A DNA stretch of 39,010 nucleotides from Clostridia bacterium (GTDB lineage: Bacteria; Bacillota; Clostridia; Oscillospirales; CAG-272), in NCBI GenBank assembly GCA_017472255.1, contig JAFUQU010000047.1:1-39010 (forward strand), given 5' to 3'. Made by a program: the position numbers and the translations under genes. The notes under the pieces are model-generated. The model saw only the letters and a list, made by a program, of their open reading frames with translations. It was not told the origin of the DNA and did not search any database. Positions 7,571 to 15,542 of this stretch are shown piece by piece. Position 1 is the stretch's first letter; every line of letters starts with the position of its first letter.

Positions 7571-7996
7571 TCAATCTCTTCTCATCGTTGACATTATATT
7601 GTTTGCATCGCTCAGAATGCGAAGAAGCGTTTCGAAGTCGTCCTCACCCAGCGCGGATTCAATCTGATGTAAATACCGGCTCATCGTTTCCGAGGTGGTT
7701 TTTACAAGCTCCCTTGCCTTATCCGTGGGGATAACGTAAAAGCTGCGCCTGTCATCTTTCGAATATTCCCTGACGATGTAGCCTTTCTTTTCCAGCACGG
7801 TGATATGGGCTGTGACCATAGGCTTGGATACGTCGAGCAGCTCCGCGATCATGACAGGGGTGAAATGACCTTCCCGCTTCACGATGATATTTAGCACGCC
7901 CATTTCGCTGGGGCGGATGGGCAGCTCCTTTTTCAATCCCGCATAGTTGTTGCAGAATTTAGAAAAAACGATGTTTGCCTCTGTGTATTTGTCCAT
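7571..7996 (-). CDS. MarR-family transcriptional regulator
   Basis: 141 residues. The start at 7996 follows GGGAGG (8003-8008) six bases upstream; the open frame continues further but without an RBS. A winged helix-turn-helix is visible: EMGVLNIIV, FTPVMIAELLDVSKPMVTAHITVLEKKGYI and the wing REYSKDDRRSFYVIPT, with flanking dimerisation helices. MarR proteins are usually repressors that release DNA on binding small phenolic or oxidising compounds. Two matching palindromes lie in its own promoter, so autorepression together with the downstream DUF5131 gene is very likely. Confidence 0.92.
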   Translation of the reverse strand: MDKYTEANIVFSKFCNNYAGLKKELPIRPSEMGVLNIIVKREGHFTPVMIAELLDVSKPMVTAHITVLEKKGYIVREYSKDDRRSFYVIPTDKARELVKTTSETMSRYLHQIESALGEDDFETLLRILSDANNIMSTMRRD

Positions 7997-8017
7997 AAAG
8001 CGCCTCCCAATAGGATG

Positions 8018-8063
8018 GTTAATCAGCATTAACTATTATAGTTCATCCGCATGAACTTGTCAA
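8018..8063 (-). promoter_or_regulatory. MarR promoter with two palindromic operators
   Basis: Minus-strand TTGACA (8063-8058), 17-bp spacer, TATAAT (8040-8035). The spacer holds AGTTCAT-GCGG-ATGAACT (8040-8057) and the start region holds GTTAAT-N4-ATTAAC (8018-8033). The two palindromes have the same arm-gap-arm plan (four-base gap) and similar arms, centred about 23 bp apart, as expected for two dimers of the encoded MarR protein. Confidence 0.8.
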
Positions 8064-8114
8064 GAGGGCTTGGGCTTTTTTCAAAAACAATTAACATTTC
8101 TTCGGGCAAACAGA

Positions 8115-8150
8115 AAGAGCCTGCGTCTGTTAAAACAGAGCAAGGCTCTT
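8115..8150 (-). terminator. Terminator of the 26-residue protein gene
   Basis: Minus strand: AAGAGCC, TGC and TCTGTT pair with AACAGA, GCA and GGCTCTT (single-base bulges between the blocks), followed by TCTGTTT. It lies 21 bases after the small gene. Confidence 0.75.
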
Positions 8151-8171
8151 ATTCCCGGGATATGTAACCGC

Positions 8172-8252
8172 TTATTTCTTTTCGTAGCCGGTGATGATGG
8201 TCAGCAGGAAGAACAGCACTGTCAGCCAGGCAAACAGCTTATGATGCTTCAT
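8172..8252 (-). CDS. 26-residue single-span membrane protein
   Basis: ATG 8252 to TAA 8172 encodes a basic start (MKHHK), one hydrophobic helix (LFAWLTVLFFLLTIITG) and a charged end (YEKK). The gene has everything needed for expression: a consensus promoter at 8319-8291, GAGG (8263-8260) seven bases before the ATG, and a terminator directly after the stop. Small proteins of this shape (MKxHK, one helix, TGYxxK end) recur in clostridial genomes to my recollection, without known function. Possible roles are a membrane-protein partner, a stress peptide or a toxin; nothing in the sequence decides between them. It is divergent from the alcohol/aldehyde dehydrogenase gene. Confidence 0.8.
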   Translation of the reverse strand: MKHHKLFAWLTVLFFLLTIITGYEKK

Positions 8253-8290
8253 TGGATTACCTCACAGTATAAAAAATGGATTACGTTAAT

Positions 8291-8319
8291 ATTATACACC
8301 CAAAAAGCGGCGTTGTCAA
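8291..8319 (-). promoter_or_regulatory. Promoter of the 26-residue protein gene
   Basis: Minus-strand TTGACA (8319-8314), 17-bp spacer, TATAAT (8296-8291): perfect sigma-A consensus, back to back with the promoter of the dehydrogenase gene. Confidence 0.88.
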
Positions 8320-8330
8320 CCGGATTCGCC

Positions 8331-8359
8331 TTGAAATTTTGGTGTGGTTATGATATAAT
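8331..8359 (+). promoter_or_regulatory. Promoter of the dehydrogenase fusion gene
   Basis: TTGAAA (8331-8336), 17-bp spacer, TATAAT (8354-8359). The -35 boxes of this and the minus-strand promoter are 12 bases apart, so a factor bound between them could act on both. Confidence 0.8.
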
Positions 8360-8410
8360 GTGTATGCCACATATTGATTCTCGAAAATATTTTATGGAAA
8401 GGTGTTCTCT

Positions 8411-11023
8411 ATGAATCCAATTAAAAAAGTGTATTGCAGAATATTTCAGACGGCATTTCACGCGGCGCTGCCGTTTCTGCCGTACCGCGAACCGGAGGTG
8501 TTCGCGAGCATCGCTGCTCTTGAGCCGCTGCTTACCCGGCTGAACGTGAAGTCCGTGCTGCTCGTAACCGACAAAATCCTCCACGCCAACGGCGCCACGT
8601 CGGAGCTGGAAGAAATGCTTTCCAAAAACGGCATCCAATGCGCCGTGTACGATGAAACCTCAGCTAACCCCACCGTTCATAACGTGGAAGCGGCGCGGAA
8701 GCTGTACGTCGAAAACGGCTGCGAATGCCTGCTGGCGTTCGGCGGCGGTTCCCCGATGGACTGCGCGAAAGCCGTCGGCGCGCGGATTGCCTACCCGCAC
8801 AAGACGCTCGATCAGCTGAAGGGAACCCTTCGCGTGCTGAAGAAAATCCCTACGCTGATTGCTATCCCCACAACAGCCGGCACGGGCAGCGAAGTAACCC
8901 TCGCGGCGGTTATTACGGACAGCGAGAAGAAGCACAAATACACCATGAACAACTTTACGCTGATTCCCCGTTACGCCGTGCTCGATCCGAAAGTGACCTA
9001 CACCCTTCCGCAGCATCTCACCGCCACCACCGGCATGGACGCGCTGACCCACGCGGTTGAAGCCTTCATCGGACGTTCGACCAGCAAGGAGACCCGCCAG
9101 AAAGCGCTTATGGCGACGAAGCTGATCTTTGAAAACATCGAAACCGCCTACCACGACGGGCACAATCACAACGCCCGTGCCAATATGCTGAAAGCGGCAT
9201 ACATGGCGGGCGTGGCATTTTCGAAGTCTTACGTGGGCTATATTCACGCGGTTGCCCATTCACTGGGCGGGCAGTACAACATCCCGCACGGACTGGCGAA
9301 TTCGGTGCTGATGCCCATTGTGCTGGAAACCTACGGTGCGGCGGTGTATAAGAAGCTGCATTGTCTCGGTGTGGCGGCGGGCGTCGCAGTGACGGAGGAT
9401 TCCCACGAAGCCGGGGCGAAGAAGTTCATCGCCGCCATCCGTGAGCTGAACCGCCGCATGAACATTCCCGAAAAGCTGAGCGGGATTAAAGAAGAAGATA
9501 TCCCCATGATGGCGGCTCACGCGGACAGGGAAGCGAACCCGCTCTATCCCGTGCCCGTTCTGATGAACGCAAAGCAGCTGGAGCAGTTCTACTATAAAGT
9601 CGCGGACTGGGGAGCGGAGACGGCATTCCAGCCTGTTTCGGCGGAAGGTATGGACAAGATTGACGTCATCCTTGCCAATCAGCGGAAATATTTCCGCAGC
9701 GGTGCGACGCTTCCGGTGGAGTTCCGAATCAGAATGCTGAAGAAGCTGTACAGCGCGGTAAAGAGCCATGAAAACGAAATTTCGGACGCTTTGAAAGCCG
9801 ATCTTGGCAAATCGGCTTACGAAGGGTTCATGTGCGAGGTTGGGCTGGTTTTATCGGAGATCAGCTACATGATCCGCAATACAAGCCAATTTGCGGCGGA
9901 AAAGACGGTACATACGCCTCTCGCGCAGTTCGCGTCGCACAGCTACAAAAAGCCGTCGCCTTACGGCAATACGCTCATTATGAGCCCGTGGAACTATCCG
10001 TTCCTGCTCACCATCGATCCCCTTGCCGACGCGATTGCAGCGGGAAACACGGCCATCGTGAAGCCGAGCGCGTATTCACCCGCGACCAGCGCCATCATCG
10101 AGAAGATCATTACCGAATGCTTCCCGCCGCATTATGTCGCCGTTGTTACCGGCGGACGGAAGGAAAACGCGGCGCTGCTTGAGAAGAAGTTCGATTTTGT
10201 CTTTTTCACCGGCAGCCAAAGCGTGGGCAGGGAAGTGCTGCGGCATACGGCGGAACATCTGACTCCCGCGGTGCTGGAGCTTGGCGGCAAAAGTCCCTGC
10301 ATTGTGGACAGCACGGCGAAGCTGAAGCTCGCGGCGAAGCGGATTGTGTTCGGCAAATATCTCAACTGCGGACAGACCTGCGTCGCGCCCGATTACGTGC
10401 TCTGCGAAGCGTCCGTGAAGGATAGGCTGGTTGAGGAGATCAAAAAGCAGGTGAAGCTGCAATACGGCGAAAATCCGCTGGAGAATCCCGATTACGGCAA
10501 GATCATCAACGAAAAGCACTTCGACCGCATCAGCGGGTTGATCGATCCTGCCAAAACGGTTCTCGGCGGTCGTTCCAACCGCGGCACGCTGCAAATTGAG
10601 CCTACCGTTATGGATAACGTAACGTGGGAGGACGCGGTGATGCAGGAGGAAATTTTCGGACCGGTTATGCCGATTCTCACGTTTGAGAAATTCGATGATA
10701 TATACGATCTTTTGGCGGATCATCCGAAGCCGCTGGCGCTGTATCTGTTCAGCGAGGACAGGCGGCACATTCATGATGTTACCGAGCGGTGCTCCTACGG
10801 CGGCGGCTGCATCAATGATACCGTTATTCATCTTGCGACAAGCGAGATGGGCTTCGGCGGCGTGGGCGAGAGCGGCATGGGCGCGTATCACGGCAGGGAA
10901 GGCTTTGATGCGTTCTCGCATACCAAGAGCATTGTGGACAAGAAAACTTGGATGGATCTTCCTATGCGGTATCAGCCGTATAAGCAAGGCTTCGGCGGGC
11001 TGCTGCATTTGTTTTTGAGATGA
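8411..11023 (+). CDS. Iron alcohol dehydrogenase - aldehyde dehydrogenase fusion (reverse of AdhE order)
   Basis: 870 residues; ATG 8411 lies 8 bases after GGAAAGG. The N-terminal half (about 1-405) is a group III iron alcohol dehydrogenase: GGGSPMDCAKA and PTTAGTGSEVT bind NAD(P), and Asp210, His214, His279 and His293 match the four iron ligands in spacing, with His283 as the conserved near-site histidine. The C-terminal half (about 425-870) is an aldehyde dehydrogenase of the ALDH3-like kind: SPWNYPF, KPSAYSP, FTGS, general base Glu623 in LELGGKSP and nucleophile Cys657 in NCGQTC, 34 residues apart as usual. AdhE has the opposite order and its CoA-acylating ALDH domain lacks that glutamate, so this protein more likely oxidises an aldehyde to the free acid than makes acyl-CoA. 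Together the halves could take an alcohol to a carboxylate, or dismutate an aldehyde, without releasing the intermediate. Substrate unknown. Own promoter and terminator; single-gene unit. Confidence 0.93.
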   Translation: MNPIKKVYCRIFQTAFHAALPFLPYREPEVFASIAALEPLLTRLNVKSVLLVTDKILHANGATSELEEMLSKNGIQCAVYDETSANPTVHNVEAARKLYVENGCECLLAFGGGSPMDCAKAVGARIAYPHKTLDQLKGTLRVLKKIPTLIAIPTTAGTGSEVTLAAVITDSEKKHKYTMNNFTLIPRYAVLDPKVTYTLPQHLTATTGMDALTHAVEAFIGRSTSKETRQKALMATKLIFENIETAYHDGHNHNARANMLKAAYMAGVAFSKSYVGYIHAVAHSLGGQYNIPHGLANSVLMPIVLETYGAAVYKKLHCLGVAAGVAVTEDSHEAGAKKFIAAIRELNRRMNIPEKLSGIKEEDIPMMAAHADREANPLYPVPVLMNAKQLEQFYYKVADWGAETAFQPVSAEGMDKIDVILANQRKYFRSGATLPVEFRIRMLKKLYSAVKSHENEISDALKADLGKSAYEGFMCEVGLVLSEISYMIRNTSQFAAEKTVHTPLAQFASHSYKKPSPYGNTLIMSPWNYPFLLTIDPLADAIAAGNTAIVKPSAYSPATSAIIEKIITECFPPHYVAVVTGGRKENAALLEKKFDFVFFTGSQSVGREVLRHTAEHLTPAVLELGGKSPCIVDSTAKLKLAAKRIVFGKYLNCGQTCVAPDYVLCEASVKDRLVEEIKKQVKLQYGENPLENPDYGKIINEKHFDRISGLIDPAKTVLGGRSNRGTLQIEPTVMDNVTWEDAVMQEEIFGPVMPILTFEKFDDIYDLLADHPKPLALYLFSEDRRHIHDVTERCSYGGGCINDTVIHLATSEMGFGGVGESGMGAYHGREGFDAFSHTKSIVDKKTWMDLPMRYQPYKQGFGGLLHLFLR

Positions 11024-11053
11024 GCTATGATACACGGAATGGAATGAAGTAAG

Positions 11054-11092
11054 AACTGCAAAAGGACGCGCATCGCGCGTCCTTTTGCAGTT
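11054..11092. terminator. Bidirectional terminator
   Basis: AACTGCAAAAGGACGCG pairs over 17 bp with its exact complement around a CATCG loop, with A/T tracts inside the arms, between the convergent dehydrogenase and MFS genes. Confidence 0.85.
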
Positions 11093-11095
11093 CGC

Positions 11096-12271
11096 TTATT
11101 TCTTTTTCACCAGCTTCGCGGTCATCGCCAGCGACAGAACCGCCACAATCGCCCACGAAACATACATCGGCACATAGCCGAAGCGCACGATCACGACGCC
11201 ATAAATCATCGAGCTGACGCCCGCGCCGAGATAGGTTGCAAAGTCCATGATACCGCTGATTGTCGCCACCCGACCGGATTGCACGAACTGGATGGGATAG
11301 ATCGACAGCAGCGACGTGTTAATCAGCGATACCGCCGCGTAAATCGCCGCCAGACAAATCATCGCCACCACCGGTGTTCCCGCGCCAAGACAGAGCGGAA
11401 TCGCCGCCGCCGCACAGATGCCAAAGCCGATCACGCTTACCAGATGCTCCCGCTCGCCGCAGAACTTGTAAAGCAGCGGATAAAGCATCCGCCCTACAAA
11501 CCCCACCAGCGGGATGAACAGCGAGAAAAAGGAGGCTTCCGTCAGGTCGATTGCAAAGGTGAAGATGAAATATTTGGTCATCCACGTGGTGATGTTGTCC
11601 TTCATCATGCCGTGCATGAAGGCGGTGGGAACGGTGAGCTGAAGGTCGCGGCGGCGGATCAATTCCCCCATGGGAGCCGTTGTTCCGCCTGCTCGGGAAG
11701 CGCCCGGCGCTTTGATATGCCGCAGCGCGAAGAATACTCCCACGCCCATGAGCAGCGTCAATCCACCAGGCAGAATGAACGCGAACCGCAGCCCAAGATG
11801 AGTAATAATCCAAGTGTTGGCAACAATGCCAACGATATTGCCCGCCGCCACCGACGTGACCACATAGGACGTCACCCGACGCGCCTTCTGCTCATCCCAG
11901 CTTGCGGCGATGGCGCAAAGCACCGAGCTCCAAAGCATGGACTGCGCCCATGCGTTGCAGCACCAGAGCAGCAGCATCCCGACAAAAGGCGGAAACAGCG
12001 AGAAGAGCAGATTCGCCGCGCCCGCCGCGCCAAGACCCGTGCAAAGCATAATCCACGGCGCAATCTTATCGCTCAGCCCGCCGTTGATCAGCCGCCCCAG
12101 CGCATAAACCACCAGAAACGCGCCGCCCAGCACGCCGTACTGCTCGGTGGTCATCAGCCCCATCGTATCCGTCAGGTCATGCGACGCGATGGACAGATTG
12201 AGCCGCGCTATGTAGATGGATGTGTATGCCAGATATAAAATAAGGAAGATAAATGTTTGTTTCTTTTTCAT
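11096..12271 (-). CDS. MFS transporter, sugar-phosphate/OPA-like
   Basis: 391 residues with about twelve membrane spans in two halves, joined by a basic loop near residues 190-210. The start at 12271 has GGAGG five bases upstream. The first span with YIARLNLSIAS and the loop GRLINGGLSDK (the MFS motif between spans 2 and 3) resemble the organophosphate:phosphate antiporter group (GlpT/UhpT type), which import sugar phosphates or glycerol-3-phosphate through the inner membrane. That family call rests on general pattern only. It is 51 bases downstream of an RpiR-type regulator gene on the same strand and certainly in one operon with it, which supports a sugar or sugar-phosphate substrate. Confidence 0.85.
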   Translation of the reverse strand: MKKKQTFIFLILYLAYTSIYIARLNLSIASHDLTDTMGLMTTEQYGVLGGAFLVVYALGRLINGGLSDKIAPWIMLCTGLGAAGAANLLFSLFPPFVGMLLLWCCNAWAQSMLWSSVLCAIAASWDEQKARRVTSYVVTSVAAGNIVGIVANTWIITHLGLRFAFILPGGLTLLMGVGVFFALRHIKAPGASRAGGTTAPMGELIRRRDLQLTVPTAFMHGMMKDNITTWMTKYFIFTFAIDLTEASFFSLFIPLVGFVGRMLYPLLYKFCGEREHLVSVIGFGICAAAAIPLCLGAGTPVVAMICLAAIYAAVSLINTSLLSIYPIQFVQSGRVATISGIMDFATYLGAGVSSMIYGVVIVRFGYVPMYVSWAIVAVLSLAMTAKLVKKK

Positions 12272-12322
12272 GGTGCCTCCTGATGTTGAGCTTCAGATTT
12301 GTCTGTTTTTCTTTCACGCCCA

Positions 12323-13168
12323 TCAGCCATAACGCACTGTGTCCACAATCTCGTGGGACAGCTTCTGCCGCTCCAGCGTCTTTTCGTAATTCTTCGCGGA
12401 CAGGGAAACCGTGATGGCGTCGATCATGGCGAGATGGGCGATGCGCGCGCTGAGGGCTTCGGTGGGGTAAGCGATTTCGTCGGAGAAAACGGTGATGGGA
12501 AGATCGCATTCGGCGGTGATGGGGCTGCCGGGAAAGCTGGTGATGCAGGCGGTAAGCGCGCCCGCAGCCTTCGCCAGCCGCAGCGTCTCGATGGTGGGAA
12601 TCGTTCGCCCGGAGTGAGAGATGCCCACCGCAGCGTCGCCTTCGCGGATGTTCAGCGTGGAGATCCGCATGGAGGGCACGTCGGTGTAGGCGTGGGCGCT
12701 GTAGCCGAACAGCATCAGCCGGTATTCGAACTCCTTCACGAAGGCGGCGGAGGTTCCAATGCCGAAGATGTAAATCGTCCGCGCGGTGTGAAGCCGCTCC
12801 ACCAGCGAAGCGTAGACGGCGCGGTCAACCCGCTCGGCGGTGTCATGCAGGGTTTTGATGTCGGCGGCGAAAATCTTGTCGAGGATGCCGCCGGGATTGT
12901 CGTCGGGGGAGATGTAGGGGGCGTAATTGAGCTGCTTGTTCCGGGAAAGCTCCACGGCCAGCGCCATTTTCAGGGCGGGGTAGCCGTCGAAGCCCAGCGA
13001 CTTCGCACAGCGGATGACCGCCGATTTGTGTACGCCCGCCCGCTCGGCCAGCTCAGCGATGGGCATGGTGGTCACATCCACGGCGTTGGCGCGGATGTAG
13101 TCGGCGATTTTGCGTTCAACGGCGGTCAGCGAATCATAATGTGCGGCGATGGCGGATAAGCAGGACAT
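12323..13168 (-). CDS. MurR/RpiR-family transcriptional regulator
   Basis: 281 residues; AAAGGAG lies five bases before ATG 13168. An N-terminal helix-turn-helix (about 1-75; IAELAERAGVHKSAVIRCAKSLGFDGYPALK) is followed by a SIS domain (about 120-255) with YIFGIGTSAAF, GISHSGRT and CITSFPGSP, which binds phosphosugars. RpiR proteins sense sugar phosphates and control their import and breakdown. It precedes the MFS transporter gene in an operon and is divergent from a TIM-barrel isomerase-like gene at 13338, so these three genes probably form one small regulon under this protein. Confidence 0.93.
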   Translation of the reverse strand: MSCLSAIAAHYDSLTAVERKIADYIRANAVDVTTMPIAELAERAGVHKSAVIRCAKSLGFDGYPALKMALAVELSRNKQLNYAPYISPDDNPGGILDKIFAADIKTLHDTAERVDRAVYASLVERLHTARTIYIFGIGTSAAFVKEFEYRLMLFGYSAHAYTDVPSMRISTLNIREGDAAVGISHSGRTIPTIETLRLAKAAGALTACITSFPGSPITAECDLPITVFSDEIAYPTEALSARIAHLAMIDAITVSLSAKNYEKTLERQKLSHEIVDTVRYG

Positions 13169-13213
13169 AATGGCTCCTTTGGCAGAAGAATTTGGGCGGA
13201 TACAATTTTTCTC

Positions 13214-13242
13214 TTGACAACCGCTGTCGGTTGTGCTATAAT
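13214..13242 (+). promoter_or_regulatory. Promoter of the TIM-barrel gene
   Basis: TTGACA (13214-13219), 17-bp spacer, TATAAT (13237-13242) with TGC just before it. Inside is the inverted repeat ACAACCG-CTGT-CGGTTGT (13217-13234), a candidate operator. The expected start is near 13249. Confidence 0.88.
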
Positions 13243-13279
13243 AAAACCAAGTTCTAAAACTAATCGTTTATCGTAGAAC

Positions 13280-13308
13280 ATTATACCACACATTTCCCGC
13301 TTTGTCAA
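13280..13308 (-). promoter_or_regulatory. Promoter of the RpiR-MFS operon
   Basis: Minus-strand TTGACA (13308-13303), 17-bp spacer, TATAAT (13285-13280), expected start near 13273. It faces the promoter at 13214-13242, so the two transcripts overlap at their 5' ends. GTTCTA (13251-13256) and TAGAAC (13274-13279) form an inverted repeat spanning the overlap. Confidence 0.88.
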
Positions 13309-13337
13309 TACAAAATCAAAGAAAGGTCTGATTTTTT

Positions 13338-14186
13338 ATGAAGCTTTCCATTGAAACCTACGTCATGCGTGAGAGCTTCGGCGACGAGCGCGCCATCGAT
13401 ATGATTGCCGACGCCGGATTCGACGCCGTCGATTATTCCTTCTACTGGGCAAGCCCCGCCCGGGATATGCTGGGCGACGATTATGCCGACCGCGCCCGTG
13501 CAATCCGCGCCCATCTGGACGCCCGGGGCATCGTTTGCAGCCAGACCCACACCCCCTTCGATGTCCCCACCGGGTCGGCGTTCGACCTGACCAACCCGAA
13601 GTTCGTGCGGCTGGTGCGCTCGCTGGAAGCGTCGGCCATCCTCGGCGCGGACAACGCCATCGTTCACCGGGTCAAGGAGCCGGAGGGCGTTGAGCCGCTG
13701 GACTATTTCCGCACATTCTACCTGAGCCTGCTGCCCTACGCGGAGAAATACCGCATTCACATCGCCGTGGAGAACCTGTTCGAGGGCAAGCCATCCCCCC
13801 GCTATCAGGGCGTTCTGAACAAGCCGGAGCTGCTCACGGACTTTATCCGCAGCTTGGGCAGCGAGTGGTTCACCGCCTGCGTGGACGTGGGACACGCCAC
13901 CATCACCGGCACCGCGCCCCAGGATTTCATCGCCGGGATGGACAAATCCCTGCTGCGTGCCCTGCACATTCAGGATAACGACGGGATGTACGACTGCCAC
14001 TGGATTCCCTATCAGGGGCATCACGACTGGAACGCCATCATGAAGGCGCTGTCCGACATCGGCTACGAGGGCGATCTGACGATGGAGGTTTTCGCCGCGC
14101 TGAACAAGCTGCCCGACAATCTGATCGCCGACGCGCTGGTTTACACGGCAAAGATCGGTCGGGAACTGATCGGAAAGATGAAGTAA
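13338..14186 (+). CDS. Sugar phosphate isomerase/epimerase-like TIM-barrel protein
   Basis: 282 residues; AAAGG lies 12-16 bases before the ATG. The sequence follows the xylose isomerase-like (AP endonuclease 2) barrel: an N-terminal strand KLSIETYVM, then GFDAVDYSF, the metal-ligand strands IAVENLFEG and VDVGHA, the loop HIQDNDG...HWIPYQGHHDW, and the final strand LTMEVFAAL. The glutamates of strands VEN and MEV and the Asp-x-x-His of DVGH are the usual divalent-metal ligands. Members isomerise or epimerise sugars, or dehydrate inositols; the substrate here cannot be told. It is divergent from the RpiR-MFS operon, which fits uptake and conversion of one sugar or polyol. Confidence 0.88.
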   Translation: MKLSIETYVMRESFGDERAIDMIADAGFDAVDYSFYWASPARDMLGDDYADRARAIRAHLDARGIVCSQTHTPFDVPTGSAFDLTNPKFVRLVRSLEASAILGADNAIVHRVKEPEGVEPLDYFRTFYLSLLPYAEKYRIHIAVENLFEGKPSPRYQGVLNKPELLTDFIRSLGSEWFTACVDVGHATITGTAPQDFIAGMDKSLLRALHIQDNDGMYDCHWIPYQGHHDWNAIMKALSDIGYEGDLTMEVFAALNKLPDNLIADALVYTAKIGRELIGKMK

Positions 14187-14188
14187 AG

Positions 14189-14216
14189 CAAAAGCCGCGC
14201 GTGAGCGCGGCTTTTG
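14189..14216. terminator. Bidirectional terminator
   Basis: CAAAAGCCGCGC-GTGA-GCGCGGCTTTTG, a 12-bp perfect stem with A and T tracts, between convergent genes. Confidence 0.9.
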
Positions 14217-14219
14217 TCG

Positions 14220-15542
14220 TTATCTGTCGAATTCGATTGCCTTGCCGATGACGCAGGCTGGGTCGAAGTAGTCGTAGGGCTCGGCGCGGTAGCCGTAGGT
14301 GAGATAGTCCAGCGTGATCATGATCTCCTCGCCGGGGAGCAGCTCTACCAGCGGGAAGTCCGGGTCGTTGAAATCGTAGGTGTACACGCCCCACTCGCTG
14401 CCGTTTTTCCAGGTCACGGGGACGGGACAGTGATCGTTCTGAACGTTCATTTCCCCCTCGTACATATTCACCGCGTCGTAGATATAGCAGTACACAGTGA
14501 AGTCGCCAATGACCAGCAGATCGTTGCCCGTGCCGTTCTCCGATTCATAGCCGAATTCCAGCCCCTTGTCGCCGTAGGTCACTGACGTGACCCGCAGCTT
14601 CAGCCCGGCTTCGTCCATCAGCGTAATGTCCAGCGGCAGGGTCTCGCCCTTTTCGGGGATGGTGACGGCGAACTCCGGCATGGTGCCCCGGTCGAAGAAG
14701 TGGCTGATGCTGATGTCCGACACGCTCACCGACGAAACGCCCTTGCCGTAATCGTCCAGCATCACGTGTACGACGTCGTTTCCATCCTCGCGCACGCCCT
14801 TGAGAATCATATAGCCGCCCGCTCTGCCCGCCTCGCCGTCATCGCGGACGGTGTGCAGATTCACGTAGCCGTATGCGCGGCTGGACAGCGCCGCCAGCTT
14901 CACGGTCAGCGGGTCGTAAAGCTCCGCCGCCAGCAGATTCTCCCCCTTTTCCGCCGGAATGCAGGCGAAGGTCATATCGCCGATGCGGATGCCTTTGATG
15001 CCCGCCCAGCGGGTTTTCGACAGGTCGGTGAGCGTCACCGTGGCTTCGCTGCCGTCGTTGGTGCGGAGGGTCAGGGTGTTGCCCGCCGGAACTTCGTAGG
15101 TGTAGCAGGAGAAGCCCGCCGTCGCGCCCCCGCCGAATTTGCAGGGAAGCAGCGTATCGCCGTCCACGATGTACAGATTTTCCATGTCGGCGGGCACACG
15201 TCCGTCGGCGGAGACGTCCAACTCGCTTTCCCGGGGACGGAAAATCCAGATGGTCGCTTGCCGTCCGGCGTCGGTTTCATGCACCAGCACGGCGGAAATC
15301 TCCACATCGCCCAGCGTCATCGCCTCCGATGAGGTGTAAATCGTCACCGAGCCGTCCTCCAGAATGCCCACGCCCGGGACGAAATAGCGCATTCCCAGCG
15401 CCGCCGTTCCCACCGCCAGCAGCACGAACAGCGCGGCGGCGATGGGTAGGAAGCGCTTTACCCGAATTCGGCGCGGGGGCTGCTCGTCAAGGTATCGCTC
15501 ATCGATCATGCCGAGGGCTTCGTTCAATCGTTCGTATTTCAT
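14220..15542 (-). CDS. Membrane protein coupled to an ECF sigma factor, probable anti-sigma or sensor
   Basis: 440 residues. The start at 15542 (MKYERLNEALGMIDERYL) has AAAGGAG upstream and overlaps the sigma stop as ATGA; an in-frame extension upstream is only a shadow of the sigma gene. A short basic cytoplasmic part (about 1-30) is followed by one membrane span (about 31-54, LPIAAALFVLLAVGTAALG) and a large outer domain rich in beta strands (Val/Thr/Asp). This topology, with strict translational coupling to the sigma gene, is typical of clostridial ECF sigma partners that hold the sigma factor at the membrane until an outside signal arrives. No named domain is recognised in the outer part, so the anti-sigma role is inference. 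Confidence 0.8.
   Translation of the reverse strand: MKYERLNEALGMIDERYLDEQPPRRIRVKRFLPIAAALFVLLAVGTAALGMRYFVPGVGILEDGSVTIYTSSEAMTLGDVEISAVLVHETDAGRQATIWIFRPRESELDVSADGRVPADMENLYIVDGDTLLPCKFGGGATAGFSCYTYEVPAGNTLTLRTNDGSEATVTLTDLSKTRWAGIKGIRIGDMTFACIPAEKGENLLAAELYDPLTVKLAALSSRAYGYVNLHTVRDDGEAGRAGGYMILKGVREDGNDVVHVMLDDYGKGVSSVSVSDISISHFFDRGTMPEFAVTIPEKGETLPLDITLMDEAGLKLRVTSVTYGDKGLEFGYESENGTGNDLLVIGDFTVYCYIYDAVNMYEGEMNVQNDHCPVPVTWKNGSEWGVYTYDFNDPDFPLVELLPGEEIMITLDYLTYGYRAEPYDYFDPACVIGKAIEFDR

Noticed and set aside
8070..8414. 114-codon plus-strand ORF
   Set aside because: It runs antisense through the small membrane protein gene, its promoter and terminator, and has no RBS.
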